DNA of 64,000 nt from Chloroflexi bacterium HGW-Chloroflexi-4 (GTDB lineage: Bacteria; Chloroflexota; Anaerolineae; Anaerolineales; Anaerolineaceae), in contig PHBW01000007.1 in assembly GCA_002840715.1 (NCBI GenBank), positions 1 to 64,000 of the forward strand, written 5' to 3'. The position numbers were made by a program, and so were the translations under genes. Below, one piece after another: positions 53,351 through 62,166 of the stretch. The notes beneath the pieces are model-generated. The model searched no databases and had not been told where the DNA came from. It saw only the letters and a list, made by a program, of their open reading frames with translations. Position 1 is the stretch's first letter. Every line of letters begins with the position of its first letter.

Positions 53351-53397
53351 TGAAACTCCAATTCATTCTATGATACAATACATTCCAAAATGGAATG
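53351..53397. promoter_or_regulatory. Divergent esterase/lysR control region: shared operator plus LysR palindrome
   Basis: Leftward: -10 TATCAT (53370-53375) followed 4 bases later by TGAATTGGAGTTTCA (53351-53365), a weaker copy of the shared operator. CATTCCA-AAA-TGGAATG (53381-53397) is a perfect 17-base palindrome that replaces the -35 region and lies just upstream of lysR. A LysR protein bound there could activate the esterase and repress itself. Confidence 0.65.
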
Positions 53398-53415
53398 GTA
53401 AAAAAGGGCAAAAAA

Positions 53416-54312
53416 ATGGATATCAGACAAATCCAGTATTTCCTTTCCGTTGTTGATACAGGTAGTTTTACTGCTGCGGCTGATGAGAACTTTATCACCC
53501 AACCCTCAATTTCAAAAATTATCTCATCACTTGAGAAGGAGCTGGGGGCTCCTCTTTTTGATCGCAGCAAACACAAAGTATCGCTTACTGAAGCAGGAAA
53601 AGCTTTTCTCAGACACGCACGTACGCAAATTGAAGATTACAAAAAAATGCTCGTTGAAATGGATGGGTATAAATCGTCTGAAGATACCTTTAATGTTGCT
53701 GCCATCCCGGTACTGCCACAATATGGTATAGCAACCTTAATTGCACAATTCAGAGATAAATACCCGACCATTCACTTTAGCTTGGAAGAGACAAATGGTC
53801 AAAACATAGTTCCTGGACTCATTGAACGACGTTACGACATGGGTTTTATTCGACATAATTACCTTGATCGTAATCAATTTGATTTTGAAGAGATTAGTAA
53901 AGACAGGTTGCTGGTGGTAGTGGCAAAAATGAACCGTTATGCCAAACGATCTTCCATATCCATCAGAGAACTGGCCAACGATAATTTTATCGTTTTTGAT
54001 AAAGTGACAGACCTGCACCAGTTGATCATGGATGAGTGTGCAAAGGCACAATTTGAACCTACCATTTTCTTTTCAAGTCCACACAAGGTCAGTGTTTTTG
54101 CTCTTGTCGAGACAAACATTGGAATTGCACTGATGCCAGCCAAGATATTTGAATACTACCGGCACCCAGGCATCATCACCATCCCCCTGGAAGAAAATAT
54201 TGAGTGTAATCTTGGTCTAGCATATCTTAATAACAAGCCCCCCTTGAGTGCTGCAAAACTATTTATTGATTTTTTGAAACAATCGTCCAATAATAAAAAT
54301 CCCCAAGCATAA
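53416..54312 (+). CDS. LysR-family transcriptional regulator
   Basis: A protein of 298 residues. Winged HTH at residues 1-60: MDIRQIQYFLSVVDTGSFTAAADENFITQPSISKIISSLEKELGAPLFDR, then a two-lobe effector domain (residues about 90-295; DTFNVAAIPVLPQYGIATLIAQF, FVFDKVTDL-like centre, GIALMPAKIFEYY). ATG 53416 has AAGGGC upstream; ATG 53395 lies inside the palindrome. It probably activates the divergent esterase/sugar importer operon when an inducer such as an aromatic or sugar acid binds. Confidence 0.92.
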   Translation: MDIRQIQYFLSVVDTGSFTAAADENFITQPSISKIISSLEKELGAPLFDRSKHKVSLTEAGKAFLRHARTQIEDYKKMLVEMDGYKSSEDTFNVAAIPVLPQYGIATLIAQFRDKYPTIHFSLEETNGQNIVPGLIERRYDMGFIRHNYLDRNQFDFEEISKDRLLVVVAKMNRYAKRSSISIRELANDNFIVFDKVTDLHQLIMDECAKAQFEPTIFFSSPHKVSVFALVETNIGIALMPAKIFEYYRHPGIITIPLEENIECNLGLAYLNNKPPLSAAKLFIDFLKQSSNNKNPQA

Positions 54313-54344
54313 AAATCCCAGTTATAAATGCCTAATAGGGATAA

Positions 54345-54371
54345 AATGGCAGTGGAGATTCCACTGCCATT
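54345..54371. terminator. Bidirectional terminator between convergent genes
   Basis: AATGGCAGTGGA (54345-54356) pairs perfectly with TCCACTGCCATT (54360-54371) around GAT, between the lysR stop and the converging binding-protein stop. Confidence 0.75.
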
Positions 54372-54409
54372 CTAACAATCCGGATCTGTTCGACTGACAT
54401 CAAAAAAGA

Positions 54410-55684
54410 CTAAGGTATGGGATAGACAAAGTCTGCCGTTTTCTGGTCAGCCGGCCATACAAGTTCCATTTTGCCATCCTGCCATTGGACTAATGGGTTC
54501 AGCACGTTCCCAGTTCCGTCAGCATTAAACGAAACATTGCCCATGACAGTCATCATTTCTGTTGCCGCGATCGCATCTCTGATCGCGTCACGATCCAACG
54601 TGCCGGCTTTCTCTATACCGGCAGCCAGTATTTGAACACAGGCATACGCAGGGCCTACAAGGATGTCAGCCGGTCTGCTGAAATCAGTCTGATGTTTGGC
54701 ATTGATCTCAGCAATACCGTCGAAGTTCTCGCCACTGTGCCAACCAGCAAACATGGTCACACTATCACCGGCTGTTCCGGTTGCTTCACCCCAAGTTGCC
54801 GCATCTGGAGCACGAACCAGCATGATGAATTTGGGTTCCCAACCAAGTTCAGCCGCCTGTTTCACAATGGCAATACCGTCTGGCGTATTCGGCATACCAA
54901 GAAGCATGTCTGCATTTGCAGCCTGGGCTTCCATGATCAAAGTCGAGAAATCGGTCGTACCAGGAGCATACTCAGCGTAATACGCCACCGTGTAACCTGC
55001 GGGACCAGCATCCGCTTTAAAGAGACCACCCAACTCATTACCCCAGTCGGTTTTTTCCTGGAAGATGGCGATATTGGTTGGTCTTTCTTCTTTGGTGGGA
55101 ACCAACTCGTTGAGTGCCTTGAACACATCACGAGCCTGATCAGGTGATTTGGGGAACGGTGAAAACAGGTATTTGTAGCCTCTCTGGTGAATATTCCACC
55201 AGGCAAAAGAGACACCGAGGTAGGGCACCTTGTTCTTTTCAGCAATGGCTGTGGTGGCAGCGTGCATTCCGCTTGCTGCGCCACCCAGATATGCGACAAC
55301 ATTGTTTTCAGTGAAAACTTTTTCCAAATTGCTGACCGCTTTAGTTGGATCGGATTCATCATCATACGCTGTCAGGCGCAGTGGAATTTTCGTCCCATAT
55401 TCTGCGACATAAACACCACCGTCTGCATTGATATCGGCAATGGCATAGTCATAGCCTACCTTGACCTGGCTGCCTAAAGAACCGAATTTTCCAGTGAGTG
55501 GGATGGATGCTCCGATCTCAATGTATTCTGGAGCAGGCGGGTATTGTACTTCTGTGGCTGTTGGGGCTTGGGTTTCTAGCGGAGCCTGTGTAGCCACCGG
55601 AGTGGGGGTTGGCGCAGGAGTGCAACTGGCCAGCAATAAACTGATTATTACCACTAGTGCCATGATGGACATTCTTGCTTTCAT
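54410..55684 (-). CDS. Branched-chain amino acid-type ABC substrate-binding lipoprotein
   Basis: A protein of 424 residues, lipobox LLASC, Thr/Pro linker, then a LivK/peripla_BP_6 fold: IEIGASIPLTGKFGSLGSQVKVGYDYAIADINADGGV, VVAYLGGAASGMHAATTAIAEKNKVPYLG, NIAIFQEKTDWGNELGGLF, ADMLLGMPNTPDGIAIVKQAAELGW. Such proteins bind amino acids, amides or aromatic and short organic acids. It is the last gene of the five-gene Liv operon. AGGAG precedes the ATG. The true ligand probably relates to the surrounding catabolic genes rather than to leucine. Confidence 0.9.
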   Translation of the reverse strand: MKARMSIMALVVIISLLLASCTPAPTPTPVATQAPLETQAPTATEVQYPPAPEYIEIGASIPLTGKFGSLGSQVKVGYDYAIADINADGGVYVAEYGTKIPLRLTAYDDESDPTKAVSNLEKVFTENNVVAYLGGAASGMHAATTAIAEKNKVPYLGVSFAWWNIHQRGYKYLFSPFPKSPDQARDVFKALNELVPTKEERPTNIAIFQEKTDWGNELGGLFKADAGPAGYTVAYYAEYAPGTTDFSTLIMEAQAANADMLLGMPNTPDGIAIVKQAAELGWEPKFIMLVRAPDAATWGEATGTAGDSVTMFAGWHSGENFDGIAEINAKHQTDFSRPADILVGPAYACVQILAAGIEKAGTLDRDAIRDAIAATEMMTVMGNVSFNADGTGNVLNPLVQWQDGKMELVWPADQKTADFVYPIP

Positions 55685-55767
55685 TCCTCATTCTCCTTTC
55701 AAGTGAATAGCCGAAAAAAAAACCTAAGATCTGGTGTCGTTAAATCATGCCGATAGTCTCTCTCCTT

Positions 55768-56754
55768 TCACTCACGCTGAATACCATCCTCGTTTTGAAT
55801 GGTTGCTTTGAGTAACACTTTTTTTCTTCTCTTTGTTTTCTTCGTCAGAAATGTTCTAAATTTCTGCCAAATTTCCACAAGACCGCCGGGAAGGAACAAA
55901 ACGATCAGAATAAAAAGGGTGCCAAAAATGATCAGATGGTATTCGCCTACATTCCAGACCAGTAATTGTTTTAACAACACAAAAAATACGGCACCAATGA
56001 TGGGACCAATAATGGTTCCTGTTCCACCGATGTAAGCCATCATCATCGGGTCGAAGGTCCATTCACTGCCAAAGGGCATGTAATAGTAAAAACTCACGTG
56101 GTAATACGCAAAAGCTGCACCCGCCATGCCCGCAAAAAAAGCGCTGATGGAGAGGGCGATGAGTTTATGCTTGAGAGCACTGATGCCCAGCGATTCTGCT
56201 GCATCCTCGCCTTCACGTACAGCCATCATCCCCAACCCAATTCTGGATTTGACCAAAATGGCCGCCGTAAGGATGGTGATCAGGGTCAACCCCAGAAACA
56301 GGTAATATCTCGGAAGGAGCTGATAATTTGCAAGGTCAGGGTTATAAGACATTTCAGGCAGAATGTTGCCGACAGTAAGATTGAGCATTTGGGCCAAAGC
56401 CAGGGTGCCGATGGCAAAATATACCCCCCTCAATTTAAATGCCGGCGCGCCAATGATGAGCGCCAGAATGACCGCCACGACACCACCAGCCAGGAAACTG
56501 AGTAGAAACGGGACGCCATTGACCCACAACAGGCGGGTGGTGAGTGAACCGACCCCAAAGAAAGCCGCATGTCCAAGGTTGGTCTGGCCGGTATATCCGC
56601 CAAGGATATTCCAACTGGAAGCCAGCAAAATATAGAGCAAGACCAGGATCACCAAATTGATGGTGCTGTCATTCTTGATCACCAGTGGAAGAACCACCAA
56701 CAAGGCCACGACAACAATGATGAGGATGAGTTTTATGATGTTATTCTTTTTCAT
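55768..56754 (-). CDS. livM: Liv-type ABC transporter permease (LivM)
   Basis: A protein of 328 residues with about nine spans. LivM motifs: LASSWNILGGYTGQTNLGHAAFFGVG, APAFKLRGVYFAIGTLALAQML, RIGLGMMAVREGEDAAESLGI and GTGTIIGPIIGAVFFVLLKQ. It starts four bases after the LivH gene. The C-terminus is basic (LTKKTKRRKK). Together with LivH it makes the channel. Confidence 0.9.
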   Translation of the reverse strand: MKKNNIIKLILIIVVVALLVVLPLVIKNDSTINLVILVLLYILLASSWNILGGYTGQTNLGHAAFFGVGSLTTRLLWVNGVPFLLSFLAGGVVAVILALIIGAPAFKLRGVYFAIGTLALAQMLNLTVGNILPEMSYNPDLANYQLLPRYYLFLGLTLITILTAAILVKSRIGLGMMAVREGEDAAESLGISALKHKLIALSISAFFAGMAGAAFAYYHVSFYYYMPFGSEWTFDPMMMAYIGGTGTIIGPIIGAVFFVLLKQLLVWNVGEYHLIIFGTLFILIVLFLPGGLVEIWQKFRTFLTKKTKRRKKVLLKATIQNEDGIQRE

Positions 56755-56757
56755 CGC

Positions 56758-57639
56758 CTAAGCCTCTTTGGATCCAAATAAGCCTTGCGGACGGAAGATC
56801 AACACCAATAGGAATAAAACCAATCCCGCCACTTCGCGGTAATTACTGCTGATAAAGAACGAGGTGGTTGATTCGGTCAAACCAAGGATCAAGCCGCCAA
56901 TTATCGTGCCGGGGATATTGCCCAAACCTCCCAACACCATCACGATCAGAGCCTTCATGGTCCAGCCAAGCCCCATGGATGGCTGGATTGAATAATTGAC
57001 AGCCACCAGAGTGCCAGCCACGCCGGCCAGTGCAGCTCCCATGGCAAATGAGAGCAAATAAACTTTATGAATGTCGATTCCCATCAAAGAAGCGGCCTCC
57101 CAGTTTTGAGTGGTCGCCCGAATGGCTTTACCGGTGTAGGTTTTCTTCAAGATCAACTGCAAGATGATTAAGAAGATGACCGTAACCACCAGAATGGCGA
57201 CTTTCGGCAGAGGGAACCGTACTCCGCCAAGTGTGAAAGCCTGGCTGAAATATGAGGTGGTAATGCCGCGTTCATCCGCCGTAAAGAAACGGAGAGCCAG
57301 GTTCTGAAAGATGACCGAAAGACCGAATGCCACCAGAAGCGTGTTTTTGATCTTGGATTCTTCAGGCAGTTTTATGGTTCGAGAAAAAACGAGCCTGTAG
57401 AGTATTGCCCCTAAAACAAACAAGATAATGATGGTGAGTGGAATGGAAAGGAACGGATCCAGCCCCAGCATTGAAAAAGCATAAAAACTGGCATATCCCC
57501 CAAACATCACCAATTCACCATGAGCAACATTAAGGAATTTTGTGACGCCAAAAATAAGAGAAAGACCAAGGGCGACCAATCCATAGAGGGCGCCCACGAG
57601 AAGCCCGAATACAAGGTTTTGTCCCAGAGATTGCAACAT
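56758..57639 (-). CDS. livH: Liv-type ABC transporter permease (LivH)
   Basis: A protein of 293 residues. LivH motifs: GLVALGLSLIFGVTKFLNVAHGELVMFGGY, ATTQNWEAASLMGIDIHKVYLLSFAMGAALAGVAGTLVAV and MVLGGLGNIPGTIIGGLILGLTES. It lies between the LivF and LivM genes in one leftward operon. Confidence 0.92.
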   Translation of the reverse strand: MLQSLGQNLVFGLLVGALYGLVALGLSLIFGVTKFLNVAHGELVMFGGYASFYAFSMLGLDPFLSIPLTIIILFVLGAILYRLVFSRTIKLPEESKIKNTLLVAFGLSVIFQNLALRFFTADERGITTSYFSQAFTLGGVRFPLPKVAILVVTVIFLIILQLILKKTYTGKAIRATTQNWEAASLMGIDIHKVYLLSFAMGAALAGVAGTLVAVNYSIQPSMGLGWTMKALIVMVLGGLGNIPGTIIGGLILGLTESTTSFFISSNYREVAGLVLFLLVLIFRPQGLFGSKEA

Positions 57640-57667
57640 AACGGCCTCAATTCCCTTTCATCAGAAA

Positions 57668-58369
57668 TCAACCAAGATAAGAACTGCGAACCGATTCAAA
57701 GGTGAGAAGATCTTTTCCTTTGCCCTCACCCACTATTCGACCGTTTTCCAACAAATAGGCGCGGTGAGCCAGTTCAAGCGAAGACTGAACATTTTGCTCC
57801 ACCAGAAAGATTGTTAATCCCTCATGATTGATCTTCTCAATGGTTTCAAACATACGCTCCACAAGAATGGGCGCCAGACCGAAAGAGGGTTCGTCCAGCA
57901 TCAGAAGCTGCGGCTTTGACATCAACGCTCGTCCAATTGCCAGCATCTGCCGTTCGCCTCCGCTCAAAGTGCCGGCTTGCTGAGATTTTCGTTCAGCCAG
58001 CCGCGGAAAGATCTCGTATACCCATTCCAAATTTTGGTTTTTTTCTTTCCGCGCCCGCTTCACAAAAGCGCCTAATTCAAGATTCTCAAGAACGCTCATC
58101 CCTGTAAAAATCTTTCCACCTTCAGGGACCTGTGAAAGCCCGTATTCCACAATTTTTTCAGGTGCTTCTTTTTCAATCTGGCGGCCAAGAAAATCAATCT
58201 TTCCAGAGGCGCATCGATGAAGTCCGCTGATCACACGCAATAGGGTTGTTTTTCCAGCTCCGTTTGGACCAATCAGCGCAACAATCTCCCCTTTTTGAAC
58301 GTTCAGAGAAACGCTCCAGATCGCTTGAAGTTCCTTGTAAAAAATATTGACGTTTTCCAGGTTAAGCAT
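57668..58369 (-). CDS. livF: Liv-type ABC transporter ATPase (LivF)
   Basis: A protein of 233 residues, standard LivF length. Walker A GPNGAGKTT, signature LSGGERQMLAIGRAL, Walker B LLMLDEPSFGLAP, H-loop VEQNVQSSLELAHRAYLLENGRIV. Its start overlaps the LivG stop by eight bases. Confidence 0.93.
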   Translation of the reverse strand: MLNLENVNIFYKELQAIWSVSLNVQKGEIVALIGPNGAGKTTLLRVISGLHRCASGKIDFLGRQIEKEAPEKIVEYGLSQVPEGGKIFTGMSVLENLELGAFVKRARKEKNQNLEWVYEIFPRLAERKSQQAGTLSGGERQMLAIGRALMSKPQLLMLDEPSFGLAPILVERMFETIEKINHEGLTIFLVEQNVQSSLELAHRAYLLENGRIVGEGKGKDLLTFESVRSSYLG

Positions 58370-59090
58370 GAGATTTTCCTAAGTAAACTTCGATGACTTT
58401 GGGGTTATGGACGATCTCTTCAGGTTGGCCTTCTGCAATCTTTTCGCCCATATTGAAGACAATTATTCGGTCGGACACGCATGTGACTGCTTTTACAATG
58501 TGTTCCACCATGATGATGGTGATATTTGACTCTCTGATCTGATTAATCAATTTACAAGCCTCATCAGCTTCAGTAAGATTCAATCCCGCCATCAGTTCGT
58601 CCAATAGAAGCAAATATGGTTTGGTCGCCAATGCCCTGGCTAGTTCCAAACGCTTTCGCTCCATGACTCTCAGATCTTTAACCAAAATCCCTGCTTTGCT
58701 GCCAAGCCCCACCTGCTCAAGAATGTCTATCGATTCTTTTTCAGCGATATGCAGGTTGGCGCTTGGTTTCCTTCCATACGCTCTAGCGACCATTACGTTC
58801 TGCATAGCCGTAAAATCCATGAACGGTTTGCACAATTGGAAAGTTCTGGCAATACCCTTCTGGCAAACGATATGGCGCGGCAAACCGCCAATTTCTTCGC
58901 CGCGGAAATTGATCCTGCCTGAATTAGGTTTCAGAAAACCGGTCAATAGATTTAAGGATGTGGTTTTACCCGAGCCATTCGGGCCAATAATGCCAACAAT
59001 CTCACCTTCATTAACATGAAAGTCGAGATTATTTATAGCTTTTAATCCCCCAAAGGATTTACAAAGCTTTTCAACGGTTAACAATTGCAT
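58362..59090 (-). CDS. livG: Liv-type ABC transporter ATPase (LivG) with atypical signature
   Basis: A protein of 242 residues from ATG 59090 with GGAGGAA upstream (the frame is open to 59186 without support). Walker A GPNGSGKTT, Walker B YLLLLDELMAGLN and H-loop MVEHIVKAV are normal. The signature region reads VKDLRVMERKRLELARALA and lacks the usual LSxGQ motif; relatives with a changed signature are known in Liv systems, so activity is still likely. It is the first gene of the operon. No clear promoter was found upstream. Confidence 0.9.
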   Translation of the reverse strand: MQLLTVEKLCKSFGGLKAINNLDFHVNEGEIVGIIGPNGSGKTTSLNLLTGFLKPNSGRINFRGEEIGGLPRHIVCQKGIARTFQLCKPFMDFTAMQNVMVARAYGRKPSANLHIAEKESIDILEQVGLGSKAGILVKDLRVMERKRLELARALATKPYLLLLDELMAGLNLTEADEACKLINQIRESNITIIMVEHIVKAVTCVSDRIIVFNMGEKIAEGQPEEIVHNPKVIEVYLGKSHA

Positions 59091-59639
59091 ATTCCTCCTT
59101 CGCGAATATTGATCGATCCAGCAGCAATGTAGGAAAGAAATACCACTAACAAATCGGAGGTAAAGTATGAACTTGTAATTGTGCAACCTTAAGTTTTATA
59201 GTGCCCGTTGAATCTGCGATGGGTGTTTTTACGATCAAATTTATAAGTTGAGATTCAGATCTATTACTCCTTGAATGTTTTTGGGAAAGTAATAAATTCA
59301 AAAAATGCGTTCATGCCTGTTTTTTGAACTGCAATTACTCTTTGCTAACGAGCTTATGGTTTGATTTGAATAACATTCATCCCAATCCGAACAGGTTATT
59401 CAACTCTCAAAAGAAAAGCACCAATAAGAAGTTAAAAATAATGGGGTAGTAATGATATCGACGATGTTCGAAGGTATAAAGTACGTAGCAGCGAACTCAG
59501 TATCCAGCCCCTCAGTCGCGGCTTTGGCCAATCGATCTTTTTGAGCAAGAACCCAGTCACCACAAGACGAAGAATTGGTAACGCTTTTGTGACGGCTGGG
59601 TTCAATGATGAACGCTATTTCTCAAGTTAAAGGACTGAT
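59091..59639. other. Gene-free stretch between operons
   Basis: No gene is seen. It should carry the liv operon promoter, but no convincing -35/-10 pair or copy of the shared operator was found. An imperfect hairpin, GAACCCAG (59549-59556) with CTGGGTTC (59596-59603), may end the creatininase operon. Confidence 0.4.
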
Positions 59640-60605
59640 CTATGGTGGATACGCGACGGTATAAATATGCTTACCGCCGTTTAAGGGTCCCTTGAGCAAC
59701 GCATCAATTTCTGCTGCATCACGCATGGTGGTCTTATCGGTGGGTGGGAGTACCCCAGTGGGGAATTTTGTCATGATGTCACCGATCAACCGCACCATGT
59801 AATCAAGAAGAGCATCCAGACCTGGTTTGGCCTTGTCTGCATTTGCCAGAGTTGGCTGGCCAATTACACCTTCAGGATAGACAAGCACTTCGATGCCGCC
59901 AAGACCCACGTGTTCATGTCCTTTGATGGGGGCATGGTATACCTCACCGCCTTTATCCACATGGCCGGGGGGCAGAAAACCTTCAGGTTTTGTGTCGACA
60001 GCCAGGCTCATATCCATGAATTCAGGGAAGAGTGCCAGAGAATATGAGGCTTCTACCTCACAGGCATGCTGGAAGGGGGTTTCAAACGGACCACCGTGCG
60101 CCTTGTCCTTTAAGAAATCGTGGATGACAGTCGGCCAGTGGAGGGAAATCAGCAAGCTGGGTACCTGATATTTTTTGGCCCATTGATGCAGCGCCAACGG
60201 AATGACTTCTTCCTGACCGTGTCCATTTAAGAAGATCTGCTTGCGAAACCCCATGTTCCATAAACCAGCGATAATGGCACGCAAATTTGCCAAAAAAGCA
60301 TCTTCAGGAACAACGATTGTGCCGGGCATTCCCAGGTGGTTGTATGGATGAGATCCGTACCAAACGGGTTCAGCAATCGTACATCCGGTTTTCAATGCAA
60401 CCTGTTCAGCCATGCGGGTCACTAAAAATGTATCCTCCCCCAATGGTTGAGCGGCGCCGTGACATTCCGTACTGCCGACAGGAATAATGATCAGATCATT
60501 TTTCTTCAAGCGAGCATTGATCTGCGTCATATTCATGGTTTGCAGATACAGTCCTTCCGGTCTTTCCATTCGACCACCGTCAGGTGGAAACTGCCATTCA
60601 CCCAT
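59640..60605 (-). CDS. Creatininase-family metal-dependent hydrolase
   Basis: A protein of 321 residues, longer than creatininase (about 260). Metal ligands are visible: GSTECHGAAQPLGEDTF (E, H and D), NGHGQEE (H) and ACEVEASYSLALFPE (E). The YGSHPYNHLGMPGTIVVPE segment is the family substrate loop. From memory the full layout, with a VLPPTDK...LKGPLNGGKHIYTVAYPP end, resembles the branch that includes 3-dehydro-scyllo-inosose hydrolase (IolN) of inositol breakdown, but this needs a search. Ring-opening amidase is the alternative. It is the last gene of the cupin/U32-like/creatininase operon; AGGAG precedes the ATG. Confidence 0.85.
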   Translation of the reverse strand: MGEWQFPPDGGRMERPEGLYLQTMNMTQINARLKKNDLIIIPVGSTECHGAAQPLGEDTFLVTRMAEQVALKTGCTIAEPVWYGSHPYNHLGMPGTIVVPEDAFLANLRAIIAGLWNMGFRKQIFLNGHGQEEVIPLALHQWAKKYQVPSLLISLHWPTVIHDFLKDKAHGGPFETPFQHACEVEASYSLALFPEFMDMSLAVDTKPEGFLPPGHVDKGGEVYHAPIKGHEHVGLGGIEVLVYPEGVIGQPTLANADKAKPGLDALLDYMVRLIGDIMTKFPTGVLPPTDKTTMRDAAEIDALLKGPLNGGKHIYTVAYPP

Positions 60606-60650
60606 GTACTTCTCCTTTCATCGTTTTGTTCCTACTCGTAATTTCATAAT

Positions 60651-61568
60651 CTAAACCTGAGGAAGGTGAAGATCTGATGAACCCTTCTGGCTTTGTTTAA
60701 GATCAGGATAATAAGTATTTAACATTTCAACGATGATGGATGCCTGGTCAGCCATTTTCTTACCATCACTGGCAGAAGTGATCTGGCCATGAGCGGCCAC
60801 AACTGAGTTGCCCGTTTTACAATGGACGGGTGCGGCAAGACGCACGATCTCAGGGGCCTCATAAGTACGGATGAAACCACCGGAACCAGGGGGATTGTCC
60901 GTATGGACATCCAGCGGGGTCTTGATCACAGCGCGAAGGGCAGCAATCATGGGGAGTTGTAAATCGCGGACCGGGTTGATGCTATCAGCACCTAAATCTT
61001 CAAGAAGTTTTAATGAACAGGGATTGCACTGTCCAAGATGGGCAGATGTCTTGAAAATGATGTCTTTCGGCAGAGCGCCCTCTGCACGCATCTTGCCAAC
61101 CAGCCAAAGCATGCCTTCATCATAGATGAGGAATCCACGGACGCCGAGATCATAGCCGCGTTTAATATCTTCAACTGCACGAACCATTTGTTCCATACCG
61201 CGCAGACGATAGCTGATACGCACCCCCTGCTCTGATAGGACAGTAGCTCCGGTGTCATAGGTTGCGCGAGGGCCGGTGGAAAGCAAAAGTTCCGCACCGT
61301 AATCATGGCACAGCTTGCAGTATTGTTTGATTTCTTCGCGAGTATGGCGGAACATGCCATAGGTTTCAGTTACGCGATTGATAACAATATTATTCTTGGT
61401 TGCCTGATCCAGTAATGCAGCAACTGCATCCGCAGAATTGATGGTAGGTACTTCAATACGGAATGCAGCACCATCTGGAAACCGCAGGGTGGACGAGGGT
61501 AAATCCCAGAGGTCACCTTCCGGCATTCCTATCTTTTTTAAATAATCGCGCGTTTCTTGAAATATCAT
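60651..61568 (-). CDS. TIM-barrel protein resembling U32 peptidases
   Basis: A protein of 305 residues, soluble. The alternating strands and helices (VRISYRLRGMEQMVRAVEDIKRGYDLGVRGFLIYDEGML, DIIFKTSAHLGQCNPCSLKLLEDLGADSINPVRDLQLPMIAAL) form a TIM-barrel layout like that of U32-family proteins, although the typical U32 signature is not obvious. HLGQCNPC and the DVHTDNPPGSGGFIRTYE segment are probably functional. In this operon it is more likely an enzyme of small-molecule catabolism than a peptidase (inference). ATG 61568 has GGAGAAGGA upstream; the frame is open to 61673 without support. Confidence 0.6.
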   Translation of the reverse strand: MIFQETRDYLKKIGMPEGDLWDLPSSTLRFPDGAAFRIEVPTINSADAVAALLDQATKNNIVINRVTETYGMFRHTREEIKQYCKLCHDYGAELLLSTGPRATYDTGATVLSEQGVRISYRLRGMEQMVRAVEDIKRGYDLGVRGFLIYDEGMLWLVGKMRAEGALPKDIIFKTSAHLGQCNPCSLKLLEDLGADSINPVRDLQLPMIAALRAVIKTPLDVHTDNPPGSGGFIRTYEAPEIVRLAAPVHCKTGNSVVAAHGQITSASDGKKMADQASIIVEMLNTYYPDLKQSQKGSSDLHLPQV

Positions 61569-61599
61569 TTCCTTCTCCTTCTTAAGATTTTGGCAAAGT

Positions 61600-61962
61600 T
61601 TAACTACAATGTGCCGGTAGCGGCGGGCTGTAGACCCAAACAATTCTGAGCGGTTCATCGCCGATATTTTCAACGCGATGTTTTACGCCAATCGGAGAAT
61701 AGAAAGCAGTCTCAGGACCGATCTCCCATTCGCCCTGTCCTTCAAAAACAATTTTTGCATGACCGCTTATCAAGAAAAGAACTTCTTCTGAACTTTCGTG
61801 AACGTGATCTGGGATCATGCTGCCCACTTCAGTGATGTTCATGCCCATCGAGACTTTTTCTACACCACCAAATTTGGGGGCAAGTAGAAGCTTTGAAGTT
61901 CGAGGCGGTTCTCGAAACTCACCCTTTACGTCAGCTGCTTTAACGAACGGAACGTTTGACAT
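61600..61962 (-). CDS. Small cupin protein
   Basis: A protein of 120 residues with one cupin domain: SMIPDHVHESSEEVLFLISGHAKIVFEG (metal ligands H, H, E) and YSPIGVKHRVENIG (second histidine). Single-domain cupins of this kind act as isomerases, lyases or sugar-acid binding enzymes, or as sensors. GAGG lies upstream of ATG 61962. It is the first gene of an operon with the U32-like and creatininase genes, and its promoter carries the best copy of the island's shared operator. Confidence 0.87.
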   Translation of the reverse strand: MSNVPFVKAADVKGEFREPPRTSKLLLAPKFGGVEKVSMGMNITEVGSMIPDHVHESSEEVLFLISGHAKIVFEGQGEWEIGPETAFYSPIGVKHRVENIGDEPLRIVWVYSPPLPAHCS

Positions 61963-61990
61963 TATTTTTAACCTCAAGGAAGTTTTTTTT

Positions 61991-62051
61991 GTTTCACTCT
62001 ATGAAACACTGTTTCGTTAATCAGTATAGCAATCTTTTTACCTGATGTCAA
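61991..62051 (-). promoter_or_regulatory. Cupin operon promoter with the best copy of the shared operator
   Basis: Leftward: TTGACA (62046-62051), 17 bases, TATACT (62023-62028), 6 bases, CGAAACAGTGTTTCA (62002-62016). A further GTTTCA at 61991-61996 pairs with TGAAAC 62002-62007, giving an overlapping second dyad. Near-consensus promoter plus operator over the start site suggests strong repression. Confidence 0.8.
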
Positions 62052-62088
62052 CTACTTTCACAGAATAAAACTTATTAATCAATTCCCC

Positions 62089-62137
62089 TTGACTTCTATT
62101 AGACTGAATGATATTCTAATATTGAAACTGTATTTCA
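62089..62137 (+). promoter_or_regulatory. Dehydrogenase promoter with shared operator
   Basis: TTGACT (62089-62094), 17 bases, TATTCT (62112-62117), 5 bases, TGAAACTGTATTTCA (62123-62137). It is divergent from the cupin promoter, so the two operons share one regulatory region of about 150 bases. Confidence 0.8.
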
Positions 62138-62166
62138 CCTGTTGATACTAAAAAATCGGAGGCAGT

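Noticed and set aside
59091-59639. Copy of the shared operator upstream of the liv operon
   Set aside because: No TGAAAC/GTTTCA dyad or clear promoter was found, so the liv operon is not included in the proposed regulon.
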